A stretch of DNA of 64,000 bases, taken from contig CM057231.1 of NCBI GenBank assembly GCA_029891385.1, positions 62,665,103 to 62,729,102 on the forward strand, given 5' to 3'. Numbering within the stretch: the first letter of the stretch is position 1; the number at the start of each line of letters is the position of its first letter. The notes beneath the pieces were generated by a model that was given only the letters and a program-made list of their open reading frames with translations, was not told the origin of the DNA and did not search any database. Source of the DNA: Erythroxylum novogranatense (lineage: Eukaryota; Streptophyta; Magnoliopsida; Malpighiales; Erythroxylaceae). A program made the position numbers and the translations under genes. Positions 11,190 through 23,148 of this stretch are shown one piece after another.

Positions 11190-12296
11190 TGTTAGTAGTG
11201 TGCCCTAGGCCAATGAACATTTGTGATTCATGTATTAACATTATGATTTGTTAATAATATATTATGAGGTATTTCGTTTCATATATGCATGTATTTCATG
11301 TAATGTGATTTACATTCCATGAATGGTATTAGACTTATGTCATCAAGTATGTGACTTGATAGTAAAACCATAAGTGTTATAATACTATTCTAGACTGTCC
11401 CTGGTCGATCATTATTGGTGGAACAATAATGAATTAAGACTAGTATGTGTTCCGATTGATGATCACGCTTTTCTTGATCATGGATATGAGATATCAAATC
11501 AGAAACATAGATATATGTTAGAGAACATATATTGGATTGACCCACATAAAGAATACTACATGGTTTCATGTCATTAGTGATTCTTTATATGGTTTGACTT
11601 TAGTCATTTGACCTAAAGTCATCATGGTTCCTTACATGAGGAATTTAGTGTTTTGATATTAGACTAAGTTATTTTTAACCGAATAACATATAGTCTTATG
11701 TTGGACACTAAATGAATCATGCGGAGGGATGTGAATGATGTAGATGGGATTTTTACCTCTCTTAAATGAGAGAGATATCATTTAGGCCTCTTGACAAGTG
11801 TGACTGAAGAAATGCATGGCCATGCTCAAATGAATTGATGAAGAGTCATCAAATGTCATTTGTTATAATCAGTCAACTTGGAGATCAAGAAACTATGATT
11901 AATCAAAGGTTGACATGTACCATGTCTTGTGATTAATCTTGATATCGTGTTACAAAAGGACTGAGCTTATAACCATAGTTACAGGTTAAATCGGGTTATC
12001 GATCCTCATTTGATTTGGGTAGTCATAATGTCTTGCTAGAGGCCACTTATCACTTATGGGCCTTGAAGTGTAATCAAGCCCATTGCCAACATCAAATGAG
12101 CCTACAGGGTCGCACACAAAGAGCAATGTGATCTGGGCTTATTCTCTTGGGCCTAATTTATTAGGTGTTGAATAAATATATTTAGATATATTTATTGGTC
12201 TAGATTTAATTAAGTTATCGGGCTTTTATTATATATGATATAATGGGCCGAAACTTAATAGGGCCTAAATGAGATTAGGGTTTCTCTATAAATAGA

Positions 12297-12304
12297 GGAA
12301 CTTA
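12297..12304 (+). promoter_or_regulatory. TATA box of the copia solo LTR
   Basis: TATAAATA lies 117 bases before the LARD insertion point, in the usual place for the U3/R border of a copia LTR. If active, transcription would start about 30 bases downstream and run into the LARD. Confidence 0.55.
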
Positions 12305-12667
12305 GGTCTCATTAGGTCAAGGAAAGAAGAGACGAAACCCTAGCCGCCAACCAAGAGAAAGATCGTGCGGCGTTCGGAAAGGAGTTTCAGGACGTGCTAG
12401 CACACTACAGCCGTGATTGAACTCAAGTTTATCATATAAATTGGCTACACTTTTATGGCTTTTAATGTACTTTTTGACTCTTGATTCATGATTTTGTGCT
12501 TAAATTAGTCCCTTGCGGTGAGCTTATGCTTTATGCAATTTGTTAGTAAAATTGTGCAAATTGACATTGATTGCATTATAATTTTCTAAGGACAATTGAT
12601 ACTGCAAATTGTTATTTTATATTGCAGGAGAAAAGGGTCAAAAGGATGAGAAAGTCAATGATGCTGG

Positions 12668-12840
12668 CGAATCACTCCGCGATCAGAAGAACGCCGTCAT
12701 GACGAACAATTCTAGACATTTGGGGCTAACTAAACCCCCATTCGCGCGGCAATAATTAATGGTATTTAATTTATTCACCGCGACGAGTGACCAAATTCAT
12801 TCGCCGCGGCGAACTCTGACTATTCGCCGCGGCGAATGTC
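12668..12840. repeat. CpG-rich tract in LARD 5' LTR
   Basis: Words such as CACCGCGACGAGTG and TTCGCCGCGGCGAA repeat irregularly, with a counterpart at 16664-16822. The 5' copy has lost several CG dinucleotides relative to the 3' copy (for example GTCATGACG against GTCGCGACG). Confidence 0.8.
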
Positions 12841-13639
12841 GGGTAACCCGACCCAAAATAGAAATTTTGTCTCACTGCATGCGACCGGCCACGATCCATC
12901 CTTTAAATATTGCGAATTAGGTTATCGGAGGGGCTTCACTTCGCATGAGAAAAACACAGAGAGACCGACGAGAGAGAGAGAGGAGAAGGACGGCGTAGAG
13001 AGAAAAGAGAGGAGTGGTGGTCGTCGCCGCCCAGGGTTCCCTTCGAGGTTCCCTGGGAAGTCATTTTTAGTTGTTTTCTTTTGGTTGTTTTCGCAGGTGT
13101 CTTCCGCCGTGAGTAGCTATGGTTCGCCGCGAGTTGCGGTGTTCCCAGTTGTGATGTGTGGTTAGGCATTCTTCTCCTCTTGACGATGCAGTGATGGTTG
13201 GAGTTCACCGAGCACTAAAGGGAGTAACTTAATCTATAGTTTGCTATGATTTATGAATATGCCTTGGTCGAGGGTTTATAGATTGTAGTGATACTATTGA
13301 TTAAAGCTCAATTAAATGTTTGGACGTTTGTTGTGTTGTTTGGATTACTAGTTTACATTGTCACGTTTTAACTACATTGTTGTGAACAGTAGAGTTGAGG
13401 TTTATTACTTTGTAGTTAGATTTTGCTTGATTATAGTTTAATTAAGAGGTGAGCATGTAATATGTTATGGATTTGTTTATGTAGAACTTCGTGCTTAAAT
13501 ATATGAAGTCTCATATATGTTCACTTGTGATTTTGTTAATTCTCTTTTATCTGCCTAGTTGTGTTAGATATTGAGTTGATGCTAGATTGCATTTGACCAC
13601 TTGCATTAACATGTCCATTGCATACACTAAGGTTTTTAA

Positions 13640-14090
13640 CAAGTTTTAATTAATAGAGTTGATTAATTAATTCATTGGACTTAACGAGTTGTTAAGGTTG
13701 AGCTTTGAAACTTAGTGATTTCTAGTCCACGCCCACACTAAGATGTTTTTAACAAGGTTTTAAGCAATGGAGTTCATTGATTAAAACCTTGGACTTTCAG
13801 GTTCCTTTAAGGTTTTAGGTGTTTTTTGATTAATGGAGTCGAGAGTGACAGGAGTCCATTAATCAAGACCCTGGACTTAAAGTGAGTCCTTTAAGGTTTT
13901 CCATTCAAACTTAGTGATTTCTAATCCTGTCCGACTAAGATGCACTTAACGGGATCTCGAGCAATGGAGTTCATTGATCAAGATCTCGGACTTAAAGAGT
14001 CCTCTAATGTTACGAGGCTCAAGAGCACTCAATGGGGTCTAGAGAGATGGAGTCGCGAGTGACGAGATTCCATTAATCGAAACCACGAAC
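13640..14090. repeat. Array of diverged hairpin repeats in the LARD 5' LTR
   Basis: Five spaced units share the theme ATGGAGT...ATTRATCA...GGACTTA, and four form clear foldbacks. Unit 1 pairs 13646-13654 with 13662-13670 (9 bp). Unit 2 pairs 13754-13763 with 13781-13790 plus an inner CAATG/CATTG stem. Unit 3 pairs 13826-13837 with 13855-13866 (12 bp). Unit 4 pairs most of 13951-13966 with 13972-13987. Unit 5 near 14046-14086 has a decayed left arm. Units 2 and 4 keep the same loop (GAGTT) and the same internal G/A mismatch while stem bases differ in a pair-wise compensating way. Confidence 0.85.
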
Positions 14091-14445
14091 TTAGAGATAG
14101 CCCTTTAAGGTTTACTATTCACACTTAGTTTTGAACTGTGATAGCCAAAATTCATTTTCAAGAGGATTCTATCTTTTGTTTTACTCTTTTATTTTCTATT
14201 TCCAAAACCCAAAATACTTTTTGCATACATTTTAGTTTATTAATGTTTTAAAATCAAAACCCTTTTTCCTTGCTAATTTCACTTGCATTGAATGACATAT
14301 AAGCTAGCTTAGGTCCATTTCATTAGGTTCCTTTGAGAGACGACCCGAGGTTGCATCCTATGCTTCAATCCTTGGTATAAATTATTTTATTTGACCGGTT
14401 TCCAAGGATCAATTCTTAAATTGAACGATAAGCCGCCGATAAAAT

Positions 14446-14463
14446 TGGCGCCGTTGCCGGGGA
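14446..14463 (+). promoter_or_regulatory. Primer binding site of the LARD, tRNA-Asp type
   Basis: TGGCGCCGTTGCCGGGGA, three bases after the LTR, is complementary to the 3' end of plant tRNA-Asp as I know it, including the CCA. All other primer sites in this window are of the initiator-Met type. Confidence 0.85.
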
Positions 14464-16400
14464 GCCAAGAAGTGGTTCTTTAAGTTTGCTTTTGTCATTT
14501 GTTGCTACGTGAAGTTAGGTGTCTTTTCTTTAGGTTGCATTCTAAATAGTTTAGTTGCATTTGCATCGTTAGTTAGTATTTTGTAGATTACACCTTTTAT
14601 GGAAGTTCACCGAGGCTAACTCTTATTTTTCGTGACCAACATTTCGGTGAATCTGGCTTAGTGGAGGCCGACATGGACGTGGGACTGGATGAAGTTATTT
14701 CGCCACACCATGGCCATTGTCGAAGGTTAACGGGCAAATCCAAGACCTCCATAACTCCTGTGTTATTTCTTTCCTTCACTTGTTTACTCACTTATGCCTT
14801 ATGATTGCTTGTGACTTATATTGGTGCATTAGTTTGTTAAGTAAGTGTGGGAGGAGCAACCTCGATGAGACAATAGCTTAGCTTTTAGTTTAATTAGTAT
14901 CTTTTCAATTCAATAAAGTCCCTTTGAGTTCTGCCTCCTGCCTTCCTTCTGTTGTGTTGAATTGCCCCTTGTGCTCTATTTCTTCTTGCTTAACATTGAG
15001 GACAATGTGTTGATTAAGTGTGGGGGAGTTATTTCCTATTATTTTTGACATTGCATGACTATTGCTATTGTGTTTCATTGAGGACATATGAATTGTTGGC
15101 TGATTTGTGCGTTCTGCTGCTAACTTGGGTTAGTTTACATTCTGCTGTCATTCTGCATTTCTTCGCCGCGACGAGTGATCACACGTCGCGCGACGCCGTT
15201 CTTCAGATTTCGATAACGTCGCGGCGTGTTCCATGTTATGTCGCGACGTCCATACCTGTGCATGAATGATTACGTGCTTAATTTTTTCACTCAATTCAAA
15301 TTTGTTTTGCACTGGACTTTTGTGGCTTTTGTTTTCAAAGTCTTTACTGGTTTCAAAACGATGCTTGAGTTATTGAAAACATCTTCCATCCTTTTCATGA
15401 TAATTTGACTTGACAAAACCTTACTTTCAATGTTTTCAATACAAAGTGGATGGAAGCATGCTAATAAAGTGGCATTTTAAGTTTTTAAGACTTGAGATTG
15501 TTCATAGAGATCATACCCTTGTGGAAGGATATTTGAGCCAAACATTTTCTTCTATCTTTGTGTGCATCTTCTTATTTCATTCTTCTCCAGAACTTGTTTT
15601 AATTCTTACTTGAAGCTTAATGAACTGAATTTTTGCTGATATGATAGAGGCGTTCCTTCTTAAACCCATTTGCCTAAACACTGTCCCTTACACATTCATC
15701 CATTGCTAGCCCCTTTGAGCTTTACTGTTATGAGCATTTGCATTTATATTCTTAGATGATGTCAGTAGTCTGTGTTTAGTTATTAGCAGTAGTCTATGTT
15801 TTGTTATTAGTTCTCAAAAAAAAGTGTTGAAAAATGAAAAAATGTTAGTCTTGTGTATCCCGAAAAGGGATAATAATGTGTTGTATCCCAAAAAGGGATT
15901 AGCATCTCAAAATGAGATGAAAAAAAAAAAAATTATTCAGTATGCAATTGTTAGTTTGAATTCTACTGATGACATCAGTTCACATTTAGTGCATATGTTC
16001 ATATTTTCTTTCTTATACTTCATCCATTCATTTAGCCTTCCATACATTACAACCCTCAAAGTCCTCTTGATCTTCAAAATGATAGTTTTTGTGGTGGAAA
16101 AATAGAATTGACACAAGCCTATGGTAGGAGGTGACTTAAGTAGATTGAGAGAAAAATACCCTAGACACAAGTGAGCTGAGCGTAAACACTATATCTTGAG
16201 AGTTTCTCTTTTGTTCAATCTCTTGTGTTTGAATTCTTTTAGTGTTTATTCTATTAGCTTTCTTCTTATTTGCTGTGGTTGAATTCTGAGAAAGTAACTC
16301 GAGTCAAGTTCATTTTATTGTTTTGAGTATGGGTGCTATTTTATTTTCCTCTTGTATTCTTTTTGACTCTGTAAACTTTGTCCAGGAGTACAAAGGTCTA
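14464..16400 (+). other. Non-coding interior of the LARD
   Basis: No frame longer than about 93 codons, and none with a known domain. Notable parts: three copies of a TAAGTGTGGG(G/A)G tract (about 14846, 15014 and 16398), the last being the polypurine tract; a CpG-rich patch with GTCGCGACG-type words at 15161-15247; and a short run of GGGATTAGCATC/AAAAGGGAT repeats at about 15860-15915. The interior probably serves packaging and replication signals only. Confidence 0.7.
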
Positions 16401-16413
16401 AGTGTGGGGGAAT
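16401..16413 (+). promoter_or_regulatory. Polypurine tract of the LARD
   Basis: AGTGTGGGGGAAT abuts the second LTR start TGATTGAACTC. It is the third copy of the same G-rich word in the interior. Confidence 0.8.
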
Positions 16414-18433
16414 TGATTGAACTCAAGTTTATCATATAAATTGGCTACACTTTTATGGCTTTTAATGTACTTTTTGACTCTTGATTCATGATTTTGTGCT
16501 TAAATTAGTCCCTTGCGGTGAGCTTATGCTTTATGCAATTTGTTAGTAAAATTGTGCAAATTGACATTGATTGCATTATAATTTTTCTAAGGACAATTGA
16601 TACTGCAAATTGTTATTTTATATTGCAGGAGAAAAAGGGGTCAAAAGGATGAGAAAGTCAATGATGCCGCGGCGAATCACTCCGCATCCAAAAGAACGCT
16701 CGTCGCGACGAACAATTCTAGACGCTGGGGCGAACCAGACCCTCCATTCGCTGCAGCGAATTAATGGTATTTAATTTATTCGCCGCGACGAGTGACCAAA
16801 TTCATTCGCCGCAGCGAATGTCGGGTAACCCAACCCAAAAATAGAAATTTTGTCTCACTGTGCGACCCGGCCCACGACCCATCCTTTAAATATTGCCGAA
16901 TTAGGTTATCGGAGGGGGTTTCGACTTATACGAGAAAAACACAGAGAGAGACCGACGAGAGAAGAGAGGAGAGAGGGACGAGCGAGAGAGAAAAGAGAGG
17001 CGGTGGTCGTCGCCGCCCAGGGTTCCCTTCGGGGTTCCCTGGGAAGTCATTTTTAGTTGTTTTCTTTTGGTTGTTTTCGCAGGTGTCTTCCGCCGTGAGC
17101 AGCTATGGTTCGCCGCGAGTTGCGGTGTTCCCAGTTGTGATGTGTGGTTAGGCATTCTTTTCCTCTTGACGATGCAGTGATGGTTGGAGTTCACCGAGCA
17201 CTAAAGGGAGTAGCTTAATCTATAGTTTGCTATGATTTATGAATATGCCTTGGTCGAGGGTTTATAGATTGTAGTGATACTATTGATTAAAGCTCAATTA
17301 AATGTTTGGACGTTTGTTGTGTTGTTTGGATTACTAGTTTACATTGTCACGTTTTTAACTACATTGTTGTGAACAGCCGAGTTGGGGTTTATTACTTTGT
17401 AGTTAGATTTTGCTTGATTATAGTTTAATTAAGAGGTGAACAGTGTAATATGTTATGGATTTGTTTATGTAGAACTTCGTGATTAAATATATGAAGTCTC
17501 ATATATGTTCACTTGTGATTTTGTTAATTCTCTTTTATCTGCCTAGTTGTGTTAGATATTGAGTTGATGCTAGATTGCATTTGACCACTTGCATTAACAT
17601 GTCCATTGCATACACTAAGGTTTTTAACAAGTTTTAATTAATCGAGTTGATTAATTAATTCATTGGACTTAACGAGTTGTTAAGGTTGAGCTTTCGGAAA
17701 CTTAGTGATTTCTAGTCCACGCCCACACTAAGATGTTTTTAACAAGGTTTTAAGCAATGGAGTTCATTGATTAAAACCTTGGACTTTCAGGTTCCTTTAA
17801 GGTTTTAGGTGTTTTTGATTAATGGAGTCGAGAGTGACAGGAGTCCATTAATCAAGACCCTGGACTTAAAGTGAGTCCTTTAAGGTTTTCCATTCAAACT
17901 TAGTGATTTCTAATCCTGTCCGACTAAGATGCACTTAACGGGATCTCGAGCAATGGAGTTCATTGATCAAGATCTCGGACTTAAAGAGTCCTCTAATGTT
18001 CTGAGGCTCAAGAGCACTCAATGGGGTCTAGAGAGATGGAGTCGCGAGTGACAAGATTCCATTAATCGAAACCCTGAACTTAGAGATAGCCCTTTAAGGT
18101 TTACTATTCACACTTAGTTTTGAACTGTGATAGCCAAAATTCATTTTCAAGAGGATTCTATCTTTTGTTTTACTCTTTTATTTTCTATTTCCAAAACCCA
18201 AAATACTTTTTGCATACATTTTAGTTTATTAATGTTTTAAAATCAAAACCCCCTTTTTCCTTGCTAATTTCACTTGCATTGAATGACATATAAGCTAGCT
18301 TAGGTCCATTTCATTAGGTTCCTTTGAGAGACGACCCGAGATTGCATCCTATGCTGCAATCCTTGGTATAAATTATTTTATTTGACCGGTTTCCAAGGAT
18401 CAATTCTTAAATTGAACGATAAGCCGCCGATCA
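16414..18433 (+). repeat. 3' LTR of the LARD element
   Basis: Copy of 12414-14442 with scattered substitutions and short indels. It keeps more CG dinucleotides in its CpG-rich tract (16664-16822) than the 5' copy does. Ends GCCGCCGATCA, followed at once by the AGCCG duplication. Confidence 0.95.
17640..18095. repeat. Hairpin repeat array, copy in the LARD 3' LTR
   Basis: Same five-unit series as at 13640-14090. Unit 2 is at 17744-17780 and unit 4 at 17940-17976, both with stems unchanged. Unit 1 has an A to C change in its loop only (AGAGTT to CGAGTT). Confidence 0.85.
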
Positions 18434-18643
18434 AGCCGCAACCCGAATCGTGCATGCTCGTGTGGATACCGGTAGAGAGCATTCGCTTTTTGCAGTGTCT
18501 TGGAATCCGAAAAGAAGCAACCTATCCACAAAAATAAGGTATTTTCGTACATTTTTGGTATTCTCGATTATACTCATGCTATTGTATGGTCTTTTTCCGC
18601 AGTGTATTGTGAATACTCAGACCGTACGCGATCCAACAAATAC

Positions 18644-18794
18644 ATGCTCACGCGTATGACCCATACCCATACGACTCAGACTAGGGATCAGTTGCTACGG
18701 TCTGCTATGACATGACTTTAATGTAGGTGACTTTACCCATGTTTCAGTAAATGCCCATGGAAGTTCGTACTTCTGGGCTCTGATACCACCTAAA
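18644..18794 (-). other. 5' leader of gypsy-0
   Basis: The stretch between the gypsy-0 LTR and the point where the copia solo LTR entered. It contains the tRNA-iMet primer site (complement of 18777-18788, TGGTATCAGAGC, perfect), six bases from the LTR. No gag start is recognisable before the interruption. Confidence 0.75.
18777..18788 (-). promoter_or_regulatory. Primer binding site of gypsy-0 (tRNA-iMet)
   Basis: The minus strand reads TGGTATCAGAGC, the standard plant initiator-Met primer site, between the LTR end (18795) and the interior. Confidence 0.88.
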
Positions 18795-21700
18795 TGTAAC
18801 ACCCCACTTTCGCATGACCCGAACCTGACATCGATGGTGATATCCGAGTCCATGCCCTGTGAAGGTGGCGTGCTACATCACTCAGTCAAAACTCAGTATA
18901 AAATTTTTTTTGAAACATACACATACTTTACATATTATGCGGAAAACAATTTACATAAATAATCATCAGTGAGTTCAATGACCACATGGGCCCTTTTGTA
19001 AATACAATTTCATTCAGTTTGTTAACTTTACAACATGACCTAATCATTTTTACAAAAATTCAGAAAGTACAATTTTTATTAAAACCTAATGCAGACGCGA
19101 AATGATCCCGACCTCCCTTCTCACTCGTATGTGGTTGCTATACGCCCGTTGCCTAACGGGGTATTCTTCTAAGTCCTGAAAAATAATTGCAAATTTTGGG
19201 TGAGTTTTGCGAACTCAGTGAGGAACTATCATATATGGTTCACTCAATTCATGCAACACATCGTTTCACATAACACATAGTTACATTGTTGCATATTTAA
19301 TCACATTGTACAATTTCACGTGAACATAGACAATTTGATACATTTCATTCTATTTGTCATCCATAACCAATTGAATTCATAAAACACCCATGCATAAGCC
19401 AATTGTTTCATAAATCACATTCAGAAGTACTACATGATTGGTACCACAATAGCATAAGGTAGTTAGCCTTTCACTTAATCAAAGAAATTACAATTAGATG
19501 CAAATGACATGTGTATGTGCCACATTTCCATTTTATTTCGGTATTGTGATCGAACGCCTGAACTGTCAATAAATGGGCGCATTAATCGTTGAGCCTGAGG
19601 CTCTGAAAACTGTCCCAATAAGGGCACATTAATCGTTGAGCCATAGGCTCTGAATCACTATAGGGCTTAAGGCCCAAATATAAACATTGAGCTTGTAGCT
19701 CTCGGTGGCTGCTTCGGTCACAACTGTCATTAACTGATCATGCATTCATGCATGGAATGCATATGTCATAATTGAGCAATATCACATTACAATCAAACCC
19801 AGATTATCGCATTCAAACAATTGCTTCACAATTATTCACATTAAATTCACATTCACAATTTATCACATTGAAAAGCATGAAGGTCTCACATTTTCAGACA
19901 AATAACACTTCTATGTCATAATCTCCCAATACATCGGACACCTTCGGTCTGGAATCCAGGCATAAACAAACGCACACGCCCACCATTATTCTCCACAGTT
20001 TTATAAGTGCAAAATTATAAACAATTTATAATTGAGAAACCATCTAGGTTACTCACAAATTGCTCCCGAAGCAAATGCCTGGAAGTCTCAGCAACTTCTG
20101 TGGGTTGACGTTTCAAATGTGCCTCTATAGCATTCAAAATATTCAACCATTACCAAATGTACCATCAGGACTATTTAATAATGCACATGTAACAATTAAA
20201 ATGTGTACAATCCATGTTCGTGACGTTCCCGGTACTATATCACAATTTTCCATCACAAAGTGTTCTTCTAAAAATTAGAAACCCAGAGACACTAAAAACG
20301 CTCAATTTGGACTTTATAGGTCCAATAATAAATACAAGACGGCTCGGACAAATTATTACCCGATCCCCTCACTTCAACATAACCAATTCTCATCACAAAA
20401 ATTTCTCTAAAAATTTGAAAGCCATAGATACTAAAATCACTCAATTCGGACCTCAATAGGTCCAATTCTTAATAAAAGATGGACCAGAAAAATCATTACC
20501 CGGTCCTCTCACTTCGACCTAATTAATCCCCGTCAATTTCATCTATAAAAATTTTCAATTTCACAAATAACTGAAATTAGATATTTCAAGAATCTGATGC
20601 CTCGAGAATCAGCTCAATCGGATGTCGGGTAAAAAAGTAATTGAAAAAAGAATTAACTTAAGACAAAAGTAGAAATAATAAATAAAAAAAATATTAATTA
20701 ATTTTAAAAAATATCACCCTCGCGAGGGCGACGGATCGCCCTCGCGAAAATATGAAATTTTCTTTTTTTTTTCAATTTTTCTTTTTTCTTTTTTTTTCAA
20801 TTTTACCAAATACCTTCTTCTCTTCCTTCAAAACCTTTATCTTTTTACACAAATATCCAAAAAAACACAAATTAGGTCTCGTTGGAAAGCTCTCAGAAAA
20901 TCCCACAAGTTTCATGCAGAGCTAAAAATTCAATTTCACCTCTAAGGGTGTCAAAAATGCACTCAAAGACACTGCCTAATCACACATCTACTACAACAGT
21001 GCAGCACTTTTGCAAAAATCATAACTTTTCATCCCCTTTGCCAAAAATTACAAATTTTATATCAATCAAAAGATCAAAACAAATGCTACAACTTTCATGA
21101 ACAACATAGAAGCCAATTCAATCTCTAGCCAAATCAAATTCTCAAGCAAAGCTTCTGCCTACCTAAATTATTCTCAACAATAACCCAATCTTTCAAAATT
21201 CATAACTCCACATCCCCTTGGCGAAAAATTCCATACCATATAGAAATAAAAATATCAGACAATATACTACAATTATCAAGAAGGACTTAAAACCAAATTC
21301 CATCTCTAATTGGGTCAAATCCTCCCATTAATGTGGCTGTCCTGTTAAGGAGGGTTGAAACAGTACATGACCTAACCATAGCCAAAACTTTACAAATTTG
21401 TATTTTACAATCCTGACATCCAAAATTTGCATATAATACCTCATTAGAAAGCTACAACAATCCCCTACAATTTTCCAGAAGATCACTTAAGCTAATTTCA
21501 TCCTTAACAGTCCAAATTTAAGACCAGAATACAAAAAGCAAAAAACCTATGCACTTAGAGCATTTGCCTACCAAAACACAGTTTGGCTGAATTACCACCT
21601 AAACATTAACAAACCATAACTTTCGATCTAAAAATTAAAAAAAAATCATACTTAGTGGAGTTAGAAAGCTAACACAAAAATTTTCAACTTTCATGAAGAC

Positions 21701-23148
21701 TAAATTAGCAAATTCAATACAAATCAACCTAAAGAAAATCATCAACGTTTCAGGTCACAAGGTTCGGATTACTGTTCATACAGCACCTACAACTCACTTT
21801 CCAAGCCAAATTTAAAACCCTTAAAGCCATAATTGGATAAAACTTCCTTCATATAAAATCTAGCCATACTTCTTAAGTTTAATTTAAGTCAAAGCTCATC
21901 TCAATCAGACAACCATATCAAAAGTTATGAGCAAAAATCTGAAACCTACACCAAGTAACATTTTCCAGATTTCATATCCAACTCAACTTATTTCATTCTA
22001 ACACCAATCCTACATCAATAAGCATCCAATTTAGTCTCCAATTCAGTCCCAAGTTCATCTAATCATTCACTTGAATAAAAAGGCACCAGTTGGCAGCACA
22101 CAACACAAAATTTTCTTACTTGAATTCTCCACTCATCTACCATCATTCTAACATCAAATCCAATCAAAAACCAATTCAAAACATAGTCATCATTCATCCT
22201 CACACAAACAAACACTCATACCCAAACAATCCTGCCTTAAGCTTTATGAAATTTATGCACAATTAATCACAATAAATGCTTCTAACAACCAAATGAAAGA
22301 ATACAACATAAGTTCTCACCTAAATAAACTTCAAATTTTAAATCTTCAAAATAACACCATGCCTTTACTTCGCTGCTCACCTATGGTTATCACTTCCCCA
22401 CACACTAATCATCATCATCACAAGGCTTAAGTGTGGATTTATGTGTGAAGAGAAGAAGAGTAAGCAAATAAACAAGAAGAGGTGGAAGAAGAACCAACGA
22501 AGAAGCAAGGAGAAGAAGCCACGAAGAAGAGAAGGAAAAATCCCTAAAACCAAACTCCAAAAGCCTTTGAAAGACTAGTGTCGTGGAAGCTTGCCAAGGT
22601 TAGGATATTTATATATAACACTTAATTATAAGACTAAGTAGGCAAGTGACATGTGTCACTTGCCACTTGTCCTGGTTTAAAACATTCTTCAGGTCTTTTT
22701 TCAAAATTTCAATTCAATTTCTAGTCCAATTTCTCTCCAAATTCCAATGGCTCAAAGTAATAAATCCTAAAATCATGTATCAAATTTTTCAGTGCCATTG
22801 GACAGTCATTTTTGGTACCGAAAACCAAATCAGTCTATCACTTATAAATTTTCCGATTCGGAAAGGTATCCCGAAAAATTTCCAGAAAAATTCCTAAATT
22901 TTCACAAAAATGTAAAACACACAAAAATATACTTCAATTCCATGTTCAAGAACCAATTCATATTTTTCCACAATAAACACATATGCCGGGAAATGTCAGG
23001 AATGCATGTACAATCATGTGCATTTACAAAAATTACAATTTATGCATATATGGATGTCATATTATACATGATACCGAGACTACTTTACTCACTCATAACC
23101 CGTCTCAAATTACTATTTTACCCTTCTCATCGGTGATGGGATGTTACA
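18795..23148 (-). repeat. 5' LTR of gypsy-0, 4.35 kb
   Basis: The minus strand begins TGTAACATCCCATCACC and ends GGGGTGTTACA, giving near-matching inverted ends. The first 529 bp recur at 7226-7760. The part near 19190-19240 (minus strand GAGTTCGCAAAACTCACCCA) resembles 26730-26760 of the solo LTR at 23796-27153, so the two are related families. It holds a perfect 12-bp inverted repeat at 20720-20747. Open frames inside (20060-20459, 22646-23136 and others) lack domains. Confidence 0.8.
20720..20747. repeat. Perfect CpG-rich inverted repeat in gypsy-0 LTR
   Basis: Arms TCGCGAGGGCGA (20720-20731) and TCGCCCTCGCGA (20736-20747) flank the spacer CGGA. It is a GC island inside a strongly AT-rich stretch. 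Confidence 0.95.

Larger units (their letters stand above)
12414..14442 (+). repeat. 5' LTR of the LARD element
   Basis: Nearly identical to 16414-18433 over its whole length. Differences cluster in the CpG-rich tract 12668-12840. Its last bases are GATAA where the partner has GATCA, so one terminal base has mutated. The open frame 12836-13165 recurs in the other LTR (16792-17151) with altered N-terminus and is not supported as coding. Confidence 0.95.
12414..18433 (+). mobile_element. LARD-like non-autonomous LTR retrotransposon, complete
   Basis: Two LTRs, 12414-14442 and 16414-18433 (2029 and 2020 bp), begin TGATTGAACTC; the second ends GCCGCCGATCA. They flank a 1.97-kb interior. The target duplication AGCCG is perfect (12409-12413 and 18434-18438). 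The primer site matches tRNA-Asp, and a polypurine tract precedes the second LTR. The interior has no gag or pol motif in any frame, so it must be moved by proteins of another element. The tract ATTGAGGACAATG followed by TAAGTGTGGGGGAG (14996-15027) is typical of plant Athila/Tat-type elements, which suggests the source lineage. Confidence 0.92.
11190..18638 (+). mobile_element. Copia-type solo LTR (about 1.42 kb net), split by the LARD element
   Basis: It starts TGTTAGTAGTGTGCCCTAGG at 11190 and ends GATCCAACA at 18638. It is flanked by a perfect five-base duplication AATAC (11185-11189 and 18639-18643). Its two parts are 11190-12413 and 18439-18638; with the LARD removed the LTR is about 1424 bp. 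The start, the TTCCGCAGTG tract near the end and the TATA box at 12297 fit a copia LTR in plus orientation. No primer site or coding follows, so it is a solo LTR left by recombination between two LTRs. It sits in the gypsy-0 interior. Confidence 0.88.
7226..23148 (-). mobile_element. gypsy-0: large degenerate gypsy element with 4.35-kb LTR, host to two insertions
   Basis: On the minus strand there is a long LTR (23148-18795), a tRNA-iMet primer site (18788-18777), a decayed interior, a purine-rich tract (7773-7761) and the start of the second LTR (7760-7226). The second LTR start matches 23148-22620 almost base for base until gypsy-1 cuts it. The interior is split by the copia solo LTR at 11190-18638. 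Removing that leaves only about 3.6 kb, shorter than a full gypsy pol, so large deletions have occurred. The right flank (23149 on) belongs to sequence X; the left end is outside the window. Confidence 0.8.

Noticed and set aside
12836..13165. 109-codon frame with a similar 119-codon frame at 16792-17151
   Set aside because: Both lie at the same place of the two LARD LTRs; the shared C-terminal residues reflect LTR duplication. The N-terminal parts differ by frame-changing indels, and there is no domain.
20719..20748. Rho-independent-type terminator
   Set aside because: The GC-rich inverted repeat lies in a eukaryotic LTR with no gene upstream; a bacterial terminator is not relevant.
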